64,000 nucleotides of DNA from Verrucomicrobiota bacterium (GTDB lineage: Bacteria > Verrucomicrobiota > Verrucomicrobiae > Opitutales > CG1-02-43-26): NCBI GenBank assembly GCA_013289195.1, contig JABDAI010000003.1, forward strand, positions 7,240 through 71,239, read 5' to 3'. The notes under the pieces are model-generated. The model saw only the letters and a program-made list of their open reading frames with translations, searched no databases and was not told where the DNA came from. The translations under genes and the position numbers were made by a program. Below are positions 1 through 8,277 of the stretch, piece by piece; position 1 is the stretch's first letter, and the number at the start of each line of letters is the position of its first letter.

Positions 1-795
1 TTCTTTACGCAAATTTTCAAAATCTTTTAGAGGATCCCGAGTGTCGAAGCCTGCCATGTCTATAATAAAGAGAAGTAATTGGCAGCGTTCTATGTGCCGT
101 AAAAATCGATGGCCTAGCCCACGATTTTGGCTCGCACCATCTATAAGCCCAGGAATATCCGCCAATCTTAGCCGTTCGTAGGTTTCAGGATATTCTATAA
201 TTCCAATAATTGGACTTTTTGTTGTAAAAGGATAAGGAGCTGTCTTAGGATGCGCTTTTGTGATTAAATTCGTTAAAGAAGACTTCCCTGCATTGGGATA
301 ACCTACAAGTCCAATATCTGCAATGACTTTTAAAACAAACTTAAATTTCCTTTCAGGAACTTCTTCTCCTGGAGTAAATTGACGAGGAGCACGATTGGTA
401 GAGGATTTAAAATGAACATTCCCCAAGCCCCCTTTCCCCCCTTTGATTAAGACAATCCGCTGCCCATGTTCTATAAGCTCTGCAACAGGACGTTCCGTCT
501 CAGCATCAGAGACTATGGTTCCTGCAGGCAGTTTTAAAACGCAATCTCTGCCATTTGCACCATGTTTTTGATTCCCTTTCCCCGCTTCGGCATTACCAGC
601 ATCCCAGTTAGATTTAAACTGATAGACGGTTAAATCGGTAACATTGGTATCACATTCTAATATAATGTTACCTCCATCGCCACCGTCCCCTCCATTGGGA
701 CCGCCTTTAGGAATAAACTTTTCTCTACGAAAACTGGCACAGCCATCTCCACCGTTACCCGCTTTGAGTGTCACTATCTTTTCATCTATAAACAT
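1..795 (-). CDS. obgE: GTPase ObgE/CgtA, C-terminus outside window
   Basis: This is the essential Obg-family GTPase that acts in 50S ribosome assembly and stress signalling. The start is the ATG at 795-793, and 265 codons are open up to the window edge, so the C-terminal part is missing. The glycine-rich Obg fold occupies roughly residues 1-157, with repeated GG and GD pairs such as KGGPNGGDGGDGG. The G domain follows with P-loop GYPNAGKSSLT, a PFTT switch I motif and the DIPG G3 motif. Residues are as expected for a working enzyme. The gene is divergent from the ABC export operon starting at 947. I see no clear Shine-Dalgarno before the start. Identification is secure; only the length is unknown. 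Confidence 0.97.
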   Translation of the reverse strand, partial: MFIDEKIVTLKAGNGGDGCASFRREKFIPKGGPNGGDGGDGGNIILECDTNVTDLTVYQFKSNWDAGNAEAGKGNQKHGANGRDCVLKLPAGTIVSDAETERPVAELIEHGQRIVLIKGGKGGLGNVHFKSSTNRAPRQFTPGEEVPERKFKFVLKVIADIGLVGYPNAGKSSLTNLITKAHPKTAPYPFTTKSPIIGIIEYPETYERLRLADIPGLIDGASQNRGLGHRFLRHIERCQLLLFIIDMAGFDTRDPLKDFENLRKE

Positions 796-946
796 TTAGG
801 TCTTTTATACTATTAAAAAATTTCTACTTCGTAAAGATTAAATTACAGGTTCTTTTTTCTTTCTTGGGCTGAATAACAAAAATACAATTGAACTTTAGCT
901 ATTAAAAGACTATTAATAAAGTTAATCCTTCATATACCCTCCTCTG

Positions 947-1702
947 ATGAAAGTACCCCTTTTTCGAAATATTGCCTATCTATTGTCTTTAGTTCTGATA
1001 ATGCTCATAACCAATGGCTGCAGCAAATACAAAAAAGAAAAAATGCAAGGCTACATTGATGCAAAATTACTTTATGCATCCTCTCTAAAAAGTGGTAAGC
1101 TCATTGCTAGAAATTTTCATCGGGGCGATTCTGTGCAAATAGGCGATGTATTATTTGAACTAGATCCAGAACCCGAAAAAACAGCATTAGCTTTAGGAAA
1201 AGAAAAAGTAGAAAACATCAAATCAGGTCTGATAGATCTGGAAAAAGAGCAATCCAAACCTTCCTTTGATCAATCACAACTGGAAACCTTAGAAGCAGAT
1301 TTAAAAAAGCTACAATGGGAATACGATCAAAAAAAGGTTAAATCCTCCGTCGCTGGAACAATATTCGATTACTATTATGAAGTTGGGGAAAATGTCCCAC
1401 CTTATAAACCTGTCCTTTCAATATTATATCCTGAAGAAATTAGAGCCATATTCTACGTCTCAGAACCAGAACTTACCCAACTTAAAGTCGGCGAAAAAGT
1501 AAAAATTTTGTGCGATGGCTGCGGTAATGATTTGATAGGAACAATAAGTTTTATATCCCCAATAGCAGAATATACACCACCAGTGATTTATAGTGTAGAT
1601 AGAAGAAGTGAATTGGTATTCAGAGTAGAAGCAAAATTTAACCCTAATGAAATATCTACTATACATATGGGATTACCCATTGAAATAGAGCCAGTTAGAT
1701 AA
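947..1702 (+). CDS. HlyD-like periplasmic adaptor lipoprotein of an ABC exporter
   Basis: This is a membrane-fusion (HlyD/YbhG-type) protein expected to link an inner-membrane exporter to an outer-membrane channel. Residues 1-24 form a lipoprotein-like signal sequence ending in TNGC, so Cys25 is probably lipidated. A biotinyl-lipoyl half-motif follows near residues 38-70, then a short alpha-helical hairpin of about residues 80-130 with heptad-like charge pattern. The second lipoyl half (SSVAGTIFDYYYEVGE) and a beta-barrel domain complete the protein. At 251 residues it is shorter than typical HlyD proteins. It is the first gene of a three-gene operon, 9 bp ahead of the ATPase gene. The substrate is unknown. 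Start choice rests on the signal sequence, since no Shine-Dalgarno is visible. Confidence 0.85.
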   Translation: MKVPLFRNIAYLLSLVLIMLITNGCSKYKKEKMQGYIDAKLLYASSLKSGKLIARNFHRGDSVQIGDVLFELDPEPEKTALALGKEKVENIKSGLIDLEKEQSKPSFDQSQLETLEADLKKLQWEYDQKKVKSSVAGTIFDYYYEVGENVPPYKPVLSILYPEEIRAIFYVSEPELTQLKVGEKVKILCDGCGNDLIGTISFISPIAEYTPPVIYSVDRRSELVFRVEAKFNPNEISTIHMGLPIEIEPVR

Positions 1703-1711
1703 AAAAAGCTC

Positions 1712-2647
1712 ATGGAAGGAAAGCGAAAGTTAGTCATAGATGTTCATAACCTATGTAAGAGCTTTGATGAAAGGAAGGCTGTAGATAACCTTTCGATTAA
1801 AATCAAGGAGGGGCAAATCTTTGGTTTTCTAGGAGCTAATGGAAGTGGAAAGACAACAACAATACGCATGCTTTGTGGTCTTTTGACTCCTGATAGTGGC
1901 TCTGGAACATGTCTAGGTTACGACATTTTAAAAGAATCTAATGAAATCAAAAAAAACTCTGGCTACATGACCCAGTCCTTTAGTCTCTATTCAGACTTAT
2001 CGGTTTACGAAAATTTATCTTTCATTGCCCGAATTTATGGAGTGAAAAATCGAAAACAACTTGTACAGAAAAGTTTAGATAGACTAAAAATTGATAGCCA
2101 AATGCAAAAGCAATTGACCGGAACTTTATCTGGCGGCTGGAAACAAAGACTTGCATTAGCTGGTGCCATTTTACATGAACCAAAACTTCTCCTTTTAGAT
2201 GAACCCACCGCTGGCGTCGATCCCAAAGCTCGTAGAGATTTTTGGGATCAAATTCATCAACTTTCTACAGAGGGCATAACAACATTAGTTTCAACTCACT
2301 ACATGGATGAAGCCGAACGCTGCGATACTTTGGGCTATCTTTCTAGAGGAAGATGGCTAGCACTAGGCACCGCGGATCAAATTATTGCAAACTCCCATTT
2401 AGTATGCTGGAATTGCCGTGGGCCTTGTTTAGCGAGAGTTTCCAGAAAATTAAAGGAAACAGAGAATGTACAACAGACATCTATTTTCGGGCAAACCTTA
2501 CACATTACCGGAACCGATGAGCAAAAGCTCGAAGAAGCTATCAAACCCTTCAGAACCTCAGAATATATTTGGGAAAAAGTACCCGCGAATTTAGAAGATG
2601 CTTTTATTAACTACATGTTACATACAAAAGAACGATTTACAGTATGA
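1712..2647 (+). CDS. ABC transporter ATP-binding protein (YbhF/CcmA type)
   Basis: This is the ATPase of an ABC-2 exporter. Walker A (GANGSGKTTT) lies at residues 41-50, the Q-loop follows in MTQSFSLYSDLS, the signature is LSGGWKQRLALA, and Walker B is LLLLDEPTAGVD followed by the switch histidine in STHYMDEA. The signature Trp replaces the usual Met or Gln, which is a conservative oddity. A C-terminal extension of about 80 residues follows the ABC core, as in drug and antibiotic exporters of the DrrA/YbhF group. The stop codon overlaps the start of the permease gene (ATGA), showing tight coupling. The gene works with the lipoprotein adaptor before it. Substrate cannot be inferred. Confidence 0.93.
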   Translation: MEGKRKLVIDVHNLCKSFDERKAVDNLSIKIKEGQIFGFLGANGSGKTTTIRMLCGLLTPDSGSGTCLGYDILKESNEIKKNSGYMTQSFSLYSDLSVYENLSFIARIYGVKNRKQLVQKSLDRLKIDSQMQKQLTGTLSGGWKQRLALAGAILHEPKLLLLDEPTAGVDPKARRDFWDQIHQLSTEGITTLVSTHYMDEAERCDTLGYLSRGRWLALGTADQIIANSHLVCWNCRGPCLARVSRKLKETENVQQTSIFGQTLHITGTDEQKLEEAIKPFRTSEYIWEKVPANLEDAFINYMLHTKERFTV

Positions 2648-3780
2648 AAGATCCCTTTTCCTTTAGCAGGCTGTGGGCAATTGTTGTCAAAGAATTCATT
2701 CAAATGGGTAGAGATAAAATCACATTTGCAATGATGCTCTTCATGACTCTATTTCAACTCACCCTTTATGGATTCGCAATCAATACCAATCCAAGACATC
2801 TACCCACAGCAATTATTGCAGGTGACCAAAGCTCGATAACAAGAACCTTTATCACCGCCATGGAAAATACTAAATACTTTAAAATTGTAGCTCCTAATAT
2901 TGATCAAAAACAAGCCGAACATTTACTAGCAAGAGGCGATATACAAAACATTGTCTATATTCCCCCAAATTTCTCTGAACAACTTATACAAGGACACAAA
3001 CCCAGTATTCTCGTTACAACAGATGGAACAGATCCTATTGCAACGGCCAGAGTCACCGGAACTTTAACTGGCTTAGCACATAAAGTTTTCGACCTAGACT
3101 TAAGCCGAGGAGCAAGTAATTTAATTGCAACATCTGAACCTTATAATCTCATTATTCATGCCAAATACAACCCCGAAGGCATTACCGAATACAATACTGT
3201 TCCAGGACTTATGGGTACCATATTAACAATGACAATGATCATGATAACAGGATTAGCCATAACACGAGAGTATGAAAGAGGCACAATGGAAGGATTACTC
3301 GCTATGCCTATTCGACCCCTTGAGATTATAATAGGAAAAATTTTACCTTTTGTCATTATAGGTTACGCCCAACAAATTTTAATTATAGCTTTAAGTATGT
3401 TCATATTTAAAATTCCAATCATCGGAAGTATCAGTTTACTGTTATTAGCAACCTTACCCTTTATTGCAGCCAATCTTTCCATTGGGCTAACATTTTCCAC
3501 AATTGCAAAAAATCAATTGCAAGCCGTTCAGATGACATTTTTCTTTTTCCTCCCATCAATCTTGCTTTCAGGATTTTTATTTCCCTTCAAAGGCATGCCC
3601 GTATGGGCCCAGATGATCGGAGAAATATTGCCATTGACACACTTTTTAAGAATCACACGAGGCATTCTATTAAAAGGGAATGGCTTAGCAGAAATTTGGC
3701 CCAATGTATGGCCTATCTTGGCCTTTATGATTGTTGCTGTTACCATCGCCTCAAGACGTTATAGACAAACATTGGATTAA
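2644..3780 (+). CDS. ABC-2 type permease (YhhJ/YbhS-like)
   Basis: This is the membrane subunit of the exporter. It has the ABC-2 layout: an N-terminal transmembrane helix near residues 26-46, a large periplasmic domain of about residues 50-175, and a C-terminal block of five to six hydrophobic helices from about residue 185. The conserved ABC-2 signature around YERGTMEGLLAMPIRPLEII is present. The start overlaps the ATPase stop by four bases. With the preceding HlyD lipoprotein and ATPase this resembles the YbhGFSR-type efflux systems. No TolC gene is next to it; the TolC-type proteins elsewhere in the window could serve, but that is inference. Nothing follows it in the operon, and 150 bp separate it from the giant gene. 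Confidence 0.92.
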   Translation: MKDPFSFSRLWAIVVKEFIQMGRDKITFAMMLFMTLFQLTLYGFAINTNPRHLPTAIIAGDQSSITRTFITAMENTKYFKIVAPNIDQKQAEHLLARGDIQNIVYIPPNFSEQLIQGHKPSILVTTDGTDPIATARVTGTLTGLAHKVFDLDLSRGASNLIATSEPYNLIIHAKYNPEGITEYNTVPGLMGTILTMTMIMITGLAITREYERGTMEGLLAMPIRPLEIIIGKILPFVIIGYAQQILIIALSMFIFKIPIIGSISLLLLATLPFIAANLSIGLTFSTIAKNQLQAVQMTFFFFLPSILLSGFLFPFKGMPVWAQMIGEILPLTHFLRITRGILLKGNGLAEIWPNVWPILAFMIVAVTIASRRYRQTLD

Positions 3781-3890
3781 GCACTTTATGTCTTTTAAAG
3801 ATACAATTTATTCTTCATTATTTTGATTTAAAAAATTTTGTGAAGAATTAATAAAAAATACTTGCTTTTTTAAATTTTTTAAGATTTTTT

Positions 3891-3908
3891 GTATTCATTA
3901 ATGAATAC
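3891..3908. promoter_or_regulatory. Perfect 18-bp palindrome, possible operator
   Basis: The sequence GTATTCATTAATGAATAC reads identically on both strands. It ends 22 bp before the ATG of the lipase-STAND gene. It has no intervening loop, so it fits a dimeric repressor site better than an RNA hairpin. No transcription factor gene lies beside it. AT-rich background makes short palindromes common, but a perfect 18-mer including GC pairs at the ends is less expected. Confidence 0.4.
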
Positions 3909-3930
3909 AGAATTCAAAACTTAAAAAATT

Positions 3931-6900
3931 ATGTTTAATAAATTAACAAATTGGTTTAGTAAAAATTGTGCAAACACAGTTTATCTTAATAAAAAATGCG
4001 TGAAACATGTTAGTCAAATATGTAACAAAAGTAACCTGCATATTTTAGTGCCTTTTAAAGAAAATTTTTCTTTAAAAGATAGAATCAAAGAAGATCAAAA
4101 TCAACAACGAAGTAAAGTCTGGATTATTCCAAATTGGATTTTTATAGCACTAAGCGTATGTGCTTACTTGTTGATGGATAGTACACTCAAAGCTGATACG
4201 ATAAATCAGAAATTCAATGAACCTGTATGGAGAGAAAATTTTAATGACATTAAGAGTAAGCTAGAACAAAATGATCCGTTAATTACATCATTGAATATTA
4301 GATTTATTCTTACGGATAAAGAGTTAGAGGAATTAGATACCTCTATTCAAGATAATACAGAGCTGGGTTATATATCGTGGCATAAAAAGCAATCGAAACG
4401 TAAATTGTTAAATAAAATAAACAATAAATTAATAGAAAATAATAAAGAATATCGATATCATCCTAACGATTATGTACATGGCCTGTTAAGTAAGCATGCA
4501 TATAAAGATTCTAACGAAAAAGATCCGATCACTTTGCCGGGCATTCTTGAACAACCTTTAGAGAATTGGTATGTGGAAAAGGTATATAATGATAATGACA
4601 TAAGTGGTTATTATGGAGTCATTTATAGAAATGATAAGACGCATCAAATTGTTTTAGCAAATCGAGGGACTGATGAGCAAACTTTTTCGCACATAATAAG
4701 TACTTTAAATAAAAAAGGTAGTGATTGGAAAACTAATTTTGAAGTAATCTTAGCGGGCCAAATAATGGGAGGCCAAATGGCTTGGAATTTCAAAGCAACA
4801 GCAGAAGCCATAAAAATAGCTCGTGAAAAAACATATAGGTTGTCGTTTACTGGGCATTCTTTAGGAGCATGGCTTGCAGAAATGAGTGTTTTTTATTGTC
4901 ATGCTTACTTCGATTATTTCACTACAAAAGGAGTGACATTTGATAGTCCAGGATCATTACCAATGATGGAGCGATTACAGACTAATATTAAAAATAAAAA
5001 TGTGTTAGAATTAAAAAATCTAGACATTACTACTTATCTGGCTAGTCCTAATCCTGTAAATGCCTGTAATCCTCATGTCGGTAAGGCTTATAGAGTCTAT
5101 CCTCAAATGCCCTCTATAGAGGAGTACATGCCTTCATTTTTTCTTTATCTGCCAGAATTTATACAAAATAAATTGAAAAATAATTTTCAAGATACCATTA
5201 AAGGAGTTTTAGCTGTTACAGGGCATGATTTAGCGAGGATTCTACCGACATTTGATCCTCAAACTGGTAAGCCAAGGAACTGTAAATATATGAAAGATTG
5301 GCCACGGATGGAGTATAAAGGAAATTCATTTTCTCAGAAAGAAACTGAATTCATTAAAAATTCTATCAAAAATTATGTTGTACCCGAGGATTTTGAGCTT
5401 GGAAAAATTGGGGATGTTGTTGCTAAAAAAGTAACTAATTGGTCAATTAATGGCTTAGTAGAAGATCTTGTTGGTGACAAAACAATTATGACTCTCATAG
5501 GTTTTGTAAAAAGTTTCATAAATAATGACATCGGTCAAAAACAATATTGGCTTTATTATAAACACAAAGGTTTCGATGACGATAACAATGAAATAAAAAC
5601 AGAATTACATTATGATAAACGATTTGATCTAGTATTTAAAGTAAAATATAATGAAGGCAAAGAGAAATATATTTTAAACCCAGTACCAGGAACTTTAGAT
5701 CATTTTTTACATAAACTCCATAAAAATAGAGCAAAGTACACTCAAAATACTGATTCAGAATATTTGTCCTCCATAGTAGCAAAGCAATTGAGTGAGCTCC
5801 TTTCCAATTACGATATTATTCCAATTGATGATCAGTCAAATAGTTTAATTGCTGTAAATCAGGACTGTGATATCGAATCTGTTATACAAAGAGCGTCTCG
5901 ATTAAGAAAAGTCATACCTGAACAAAAATGGCAAATTGATAAAACTGATAAAGATACGCCAAGCCAAATTTCACCAAACCCAGTAGAATTTGTTATTAAC
6001 AATAATCTTCCTAATCCTCCACTGCATTATACGGAGATGGGCAATACAAAGAAAGACCTTGAAGAAAAGTTGGACAAATATCACGTAGTTGTAATCTCTG
6101 GACCAGGGGGAATGGGGAAAAGTACTTTGGCAGCAGAATATGGAAGAAATAAAAAACAAAAGGGGGGGCAAGTAAGATGGATAAACGGCCAAAAAATAGA
6201 TTTGGAATTTGCGTATCTTGCTGAAGCTTTGAATATAAACACTGAAGACTTAAACTTCGAAGAAATAAAGAACTTAGTATTTGAAGCTTTTAATAAACAA
6301 TTGGGCAAGGAAAAAATAGCACTTATTTTTGATAATGTTGAAAATAAAGAAAAAATGAAACAATGTTTAATAAATCTGCCTAATCATGTACACGTCGTCA
6401 TTACTACAAGGAATCGCAATTTATTGGATCATGATTATTCAACTATTGAATTAAGAGGATTTAATACAGCAGAGGCTATAGCTTATCTAAAAGAATTCAG
6501 GAATACGAATGAAACAGGATCTGAAAATCAGATCGAAGAATTCGTCAAAAAAGTAAGTGAATCCCCCTTTAGACTTTTTAGAGCGGTATCCTATCTAAAA
6601 AATAATAATTTGAAAACACTGGATGAATTCATAGAACAATATGAGTCAATCGAAAGAGAATTATTGCCAACAGAAAATCTACTATCTGGAGATTCAAAAA
6701 AGGACTTAGCGGAAAGTTCGCCATTGCTCCAATATTTGGCATATCTTGATATAAAAGGAGTTTCTGTAAGCTTTATAAGCAAGATAATGACAGAGGAGGG
6801 TCAATTGGATAAATTGGATAAAGATAAAAAGCAGTTAGAAAGATTTGGGTTAGTGGATGTAATAACAGACGGAAACAATCAAAAAATATTAAGACTAAGT

Positions 6901-8094
6901 CATAAAGTTGTACAAGATGAAACAAAAAAAATGTTAATTGAAGAAAATAAAACGCAAGCTTCAATGATTTTGAAGCAGTTAAGCAGTAAACTGGACGAAG
7001 CAGTAAACGAAGTTTTGCTTTCTACCGATGAAAAGAATCGAGATTGGGAAAGATTACCAGAGTTAACAAATCATATTAAAGCCTTAATCAAAGAAATAGA
7101 CAATGCGAATTCATTGAATCCAAGTGGTTTATTTTCAAAAATAAGATCAAGTTTCTGGGAAACTTTAGGTTATGATGTAGTCGATGACAAAAAAATGTTG
7201 CTATCAAAAATTGAAGCCATTGGAAGTGCTTATAAAAAAGAAAAGAAAGATATTATAAAGGGAATACAGTATGATGAACTAAGCTTAAAGATTCGACAAG
7301 AACTATTTCCTGAGGATCATCTTGCTATAGCAAGTGCATTGATGCATACAGCGCTTTCATACTATAAATTGGGAGATTCCAATAAAACTCTCGAATATAT
7401 AAAACAGGCTTATAGTATTTATACAACTCTTAATGAAGAAAAAATACAATATATAAAATCATACATAGAATCGGTTCAGAAAAATTTCTTTACAGATCAA
7501 GAAAATGCACAAAAATTACAAGAGGAAGATTGCTTAGGCGGTAATAAAATAGGCTCAGAATGTAGATGGATCATTAGTTCTCGGGGAGAAATGAATGATA
7601 ATTTGATAATGATAAAACAAAAAATTCAAAAACCTGTTTTAGATAAGATCGTTAAAGCTGTAGATACCTATGGATGGAGCTACTACGTCAAAATGTGGGG
7701 CGAATATGGAGTCAAGGGTTATATAGACTCAGCTTCCATTAAGAAAGAATTAGGATTAGGTTATAGAAATATAGATATAGAAGCTGCACAAATGCTCTGT
7801 TTTGAATCAATGAATCTAGGAATAATGAAGTCTATAAAAAAACCCTATACAGTCGTAGAAGAGTTTACTCGAGCTTATCCAGAATTAGTGAAAAAGATTG
7901 CAAAAGTGCATCCGGAGTTTTTTGTTGATGGTTCGATCGTAGAAGCTTGTATTAGAGCGATGTCAGGTAATAAATCATTTGAAAAATATATTTTAAAGCA
8001 CGTTAAATATATGGGAATGGCGGAAAGAAAAGCTGCTGCTTCATGGTCCATAAACTCGTATATAAATGAATTTAAGGATTTCTTTGGAAATTGA
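3931..8094 (+). CDS. Lipase-like domain fused to STAND/NB-ARC-like NTPase and helical repeats
   Basis: This 1387-residue protein has four visible parts. One hydrophobic segment lies at about residues 64-83. An alpha/beta-hydrolase of lipase class 3 style follows, with NRGTDE at 244-249, the nucleophile elbow GHSLG at 308-312 (Ser310), a possible Asp338 in TFDSPG and a possible His in the VTGHD segment near 436. An NTPase of the STAND/NB-ARC type follows, with Walker A GPGGMGKST at 724-732, Walker B LIFDN at 798-802 and VVITTRNR at 822-829. The rest is helical, with a TPR-like pair near 1127-1165 and an unrecognised C-terminal domain. The gene stands alone between a palindrome and a strong terminator. 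It could be a host-directed effector, an NLR-like defence protein or a toxin. Domain calls are from motifs; function is inference. Confidence 0.85.
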   Translation: MFNKLTNWFSKNCANTVYLNKKCVKHVSQICNKSNLHILVPFKENFSLKDRIKEDQNQQRSKVWIIPNWIFIALSVCAYLLMDSTLKADTINQKFNEPVWRENFNDIKSKLEQNDPLITSLNIRFILTDKELEELDTSIQDNTELGYISWHKKQSKRKLLNKINNKLIENNKEYRYHPNDYVHGLLSKHAYKDSNEKDPITLPGILEQPLENWYVEKVYNDNDISGYYGVIYRNDKTHQIVLANRGTDEQTFSHIISTLNKKGSDWKTNFEVILAGQIMGGQMAWNFKATAEAIKIAREKTYRLSFTGHSLGAWLAEMSVFYCHAYFDYFTTKGVTFDSPGSLPMMERLQTNIKNKNVLELKNLDITTYLASPNPVNACNPHVGKAYRVYPQMPSIEEYMPSFFLYLPEFIQNKLKNNFQDTIKGVLAVTGHDLARILPTFDPQTGKPRNCKYMKDWPRMEYKGNSFSQKETEFIKNSIKNYVVPEDFELGKIGDVVAKKVTNWSINGLVEDLVGDKTIMTLIGFVKSFINNDIGQKQYWLYYKHKGFDDDNNEIKTELHYDKRFDLVFKVKYNEGKEKYILNPVPGTLDHFLHKLHKNRAKYTQNTDSEYLSSIVAKQLSELLSNYDIIPIDDQSNSLIAVNQDCDIESVIQRASRLRKVIPEQKWQIDKTDKDTPSQISPNPVEFVINNNLPNPPLHYTEMGNTKKDLEEKLDKYHVVVISGPGGMGKSTLAAEYGRNKKQKGGQVRWINGQKIDLEFAYLAEALNINTEDLNFEEIKNLVFEAFNKQLGKEKIALIFDNVENKEKMKQCLINLPNHVHVVITTRNRNLLDHDYSTIELRGFNTAEAIAYLKEFRNTNETGSENQIEEFVKKVSESPFRLFRAVSYLKNNNLKTLDEFIEQYESIERELLPTENLLSGDSKKDLAESSPLLQYLAYLDIKGVSVSFISKIMTEEGQLDKLDKDKKQLERFGLVDVITDGNNQKILRLSHKVVQDETKKMLIEENKTQASMILKQLSSKLDEAVNEVLLSTDEKNRDWERLPELTNHIKALIKEIDNANSLNPSGLFSKIRSSFWETLGYDVVDDKKMLLSKIEAIGSAYKKEKKDIIKGIQYDELSLKIRQELFPEDHLAIASALMHTALSYYKLGDSNKTLEYIKQAYSIYTTLNEEKIQYIKSYIESVQKNFFTDQENAQKLQEEDCLGGNKIGSECRWIISSRGEMNDNLIMIKQKIQKPVLDKIVKAVDTYGWSYYVKMWGEYGVKGYIDSASIKKELGLGYRNIDIEAAQMLCFESMNLGIMKSIKKPYTVVEEFTRAYPELVKKIAKVHPEFFVDGSIVEACIRAMSGNKSFEKYILKHVKYMGMAERKAAASWSINSYINEFKDFFGN

Positions 8095-8141
8095 TAAAAC
8101 TATAGTAATTTAGTTCTAACTCATTAGAAAAATTCTGACCA

Positions 8142-8180
8142 AGATAGTTGCAACTAAAAACAGTTGCAACTATCTTTTTT
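8142..8180 (+). terminator. Rho-independent terminator
   Basis: A perfect 14-bp stem (8142-8155 pairing with 8162-8175) encloses a 6-nt loop and is followed by a T tract ending at 8180. It lies 48 bp after the stop of the lipase-STAND gene and also separates it from the convergent gene at 8278-10323. Confidence 0.88.
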
Positions 8181-8277
8181 AGGATTAAATTGTATCATGC
8201 GGTTAAACTCCCGACTTCGCCACAAGATGCCTGAGATCGGCATAGATATGCGGTGTACTGTATTACAACTCAGGTTA

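Noticed and set aside
947..3780. ABC operon as a possible immunity or toxin exporter for the giant gene at 3931
   Set aside because: A 150-bp gap with a palindrome separates them and no sequence feature links the two.
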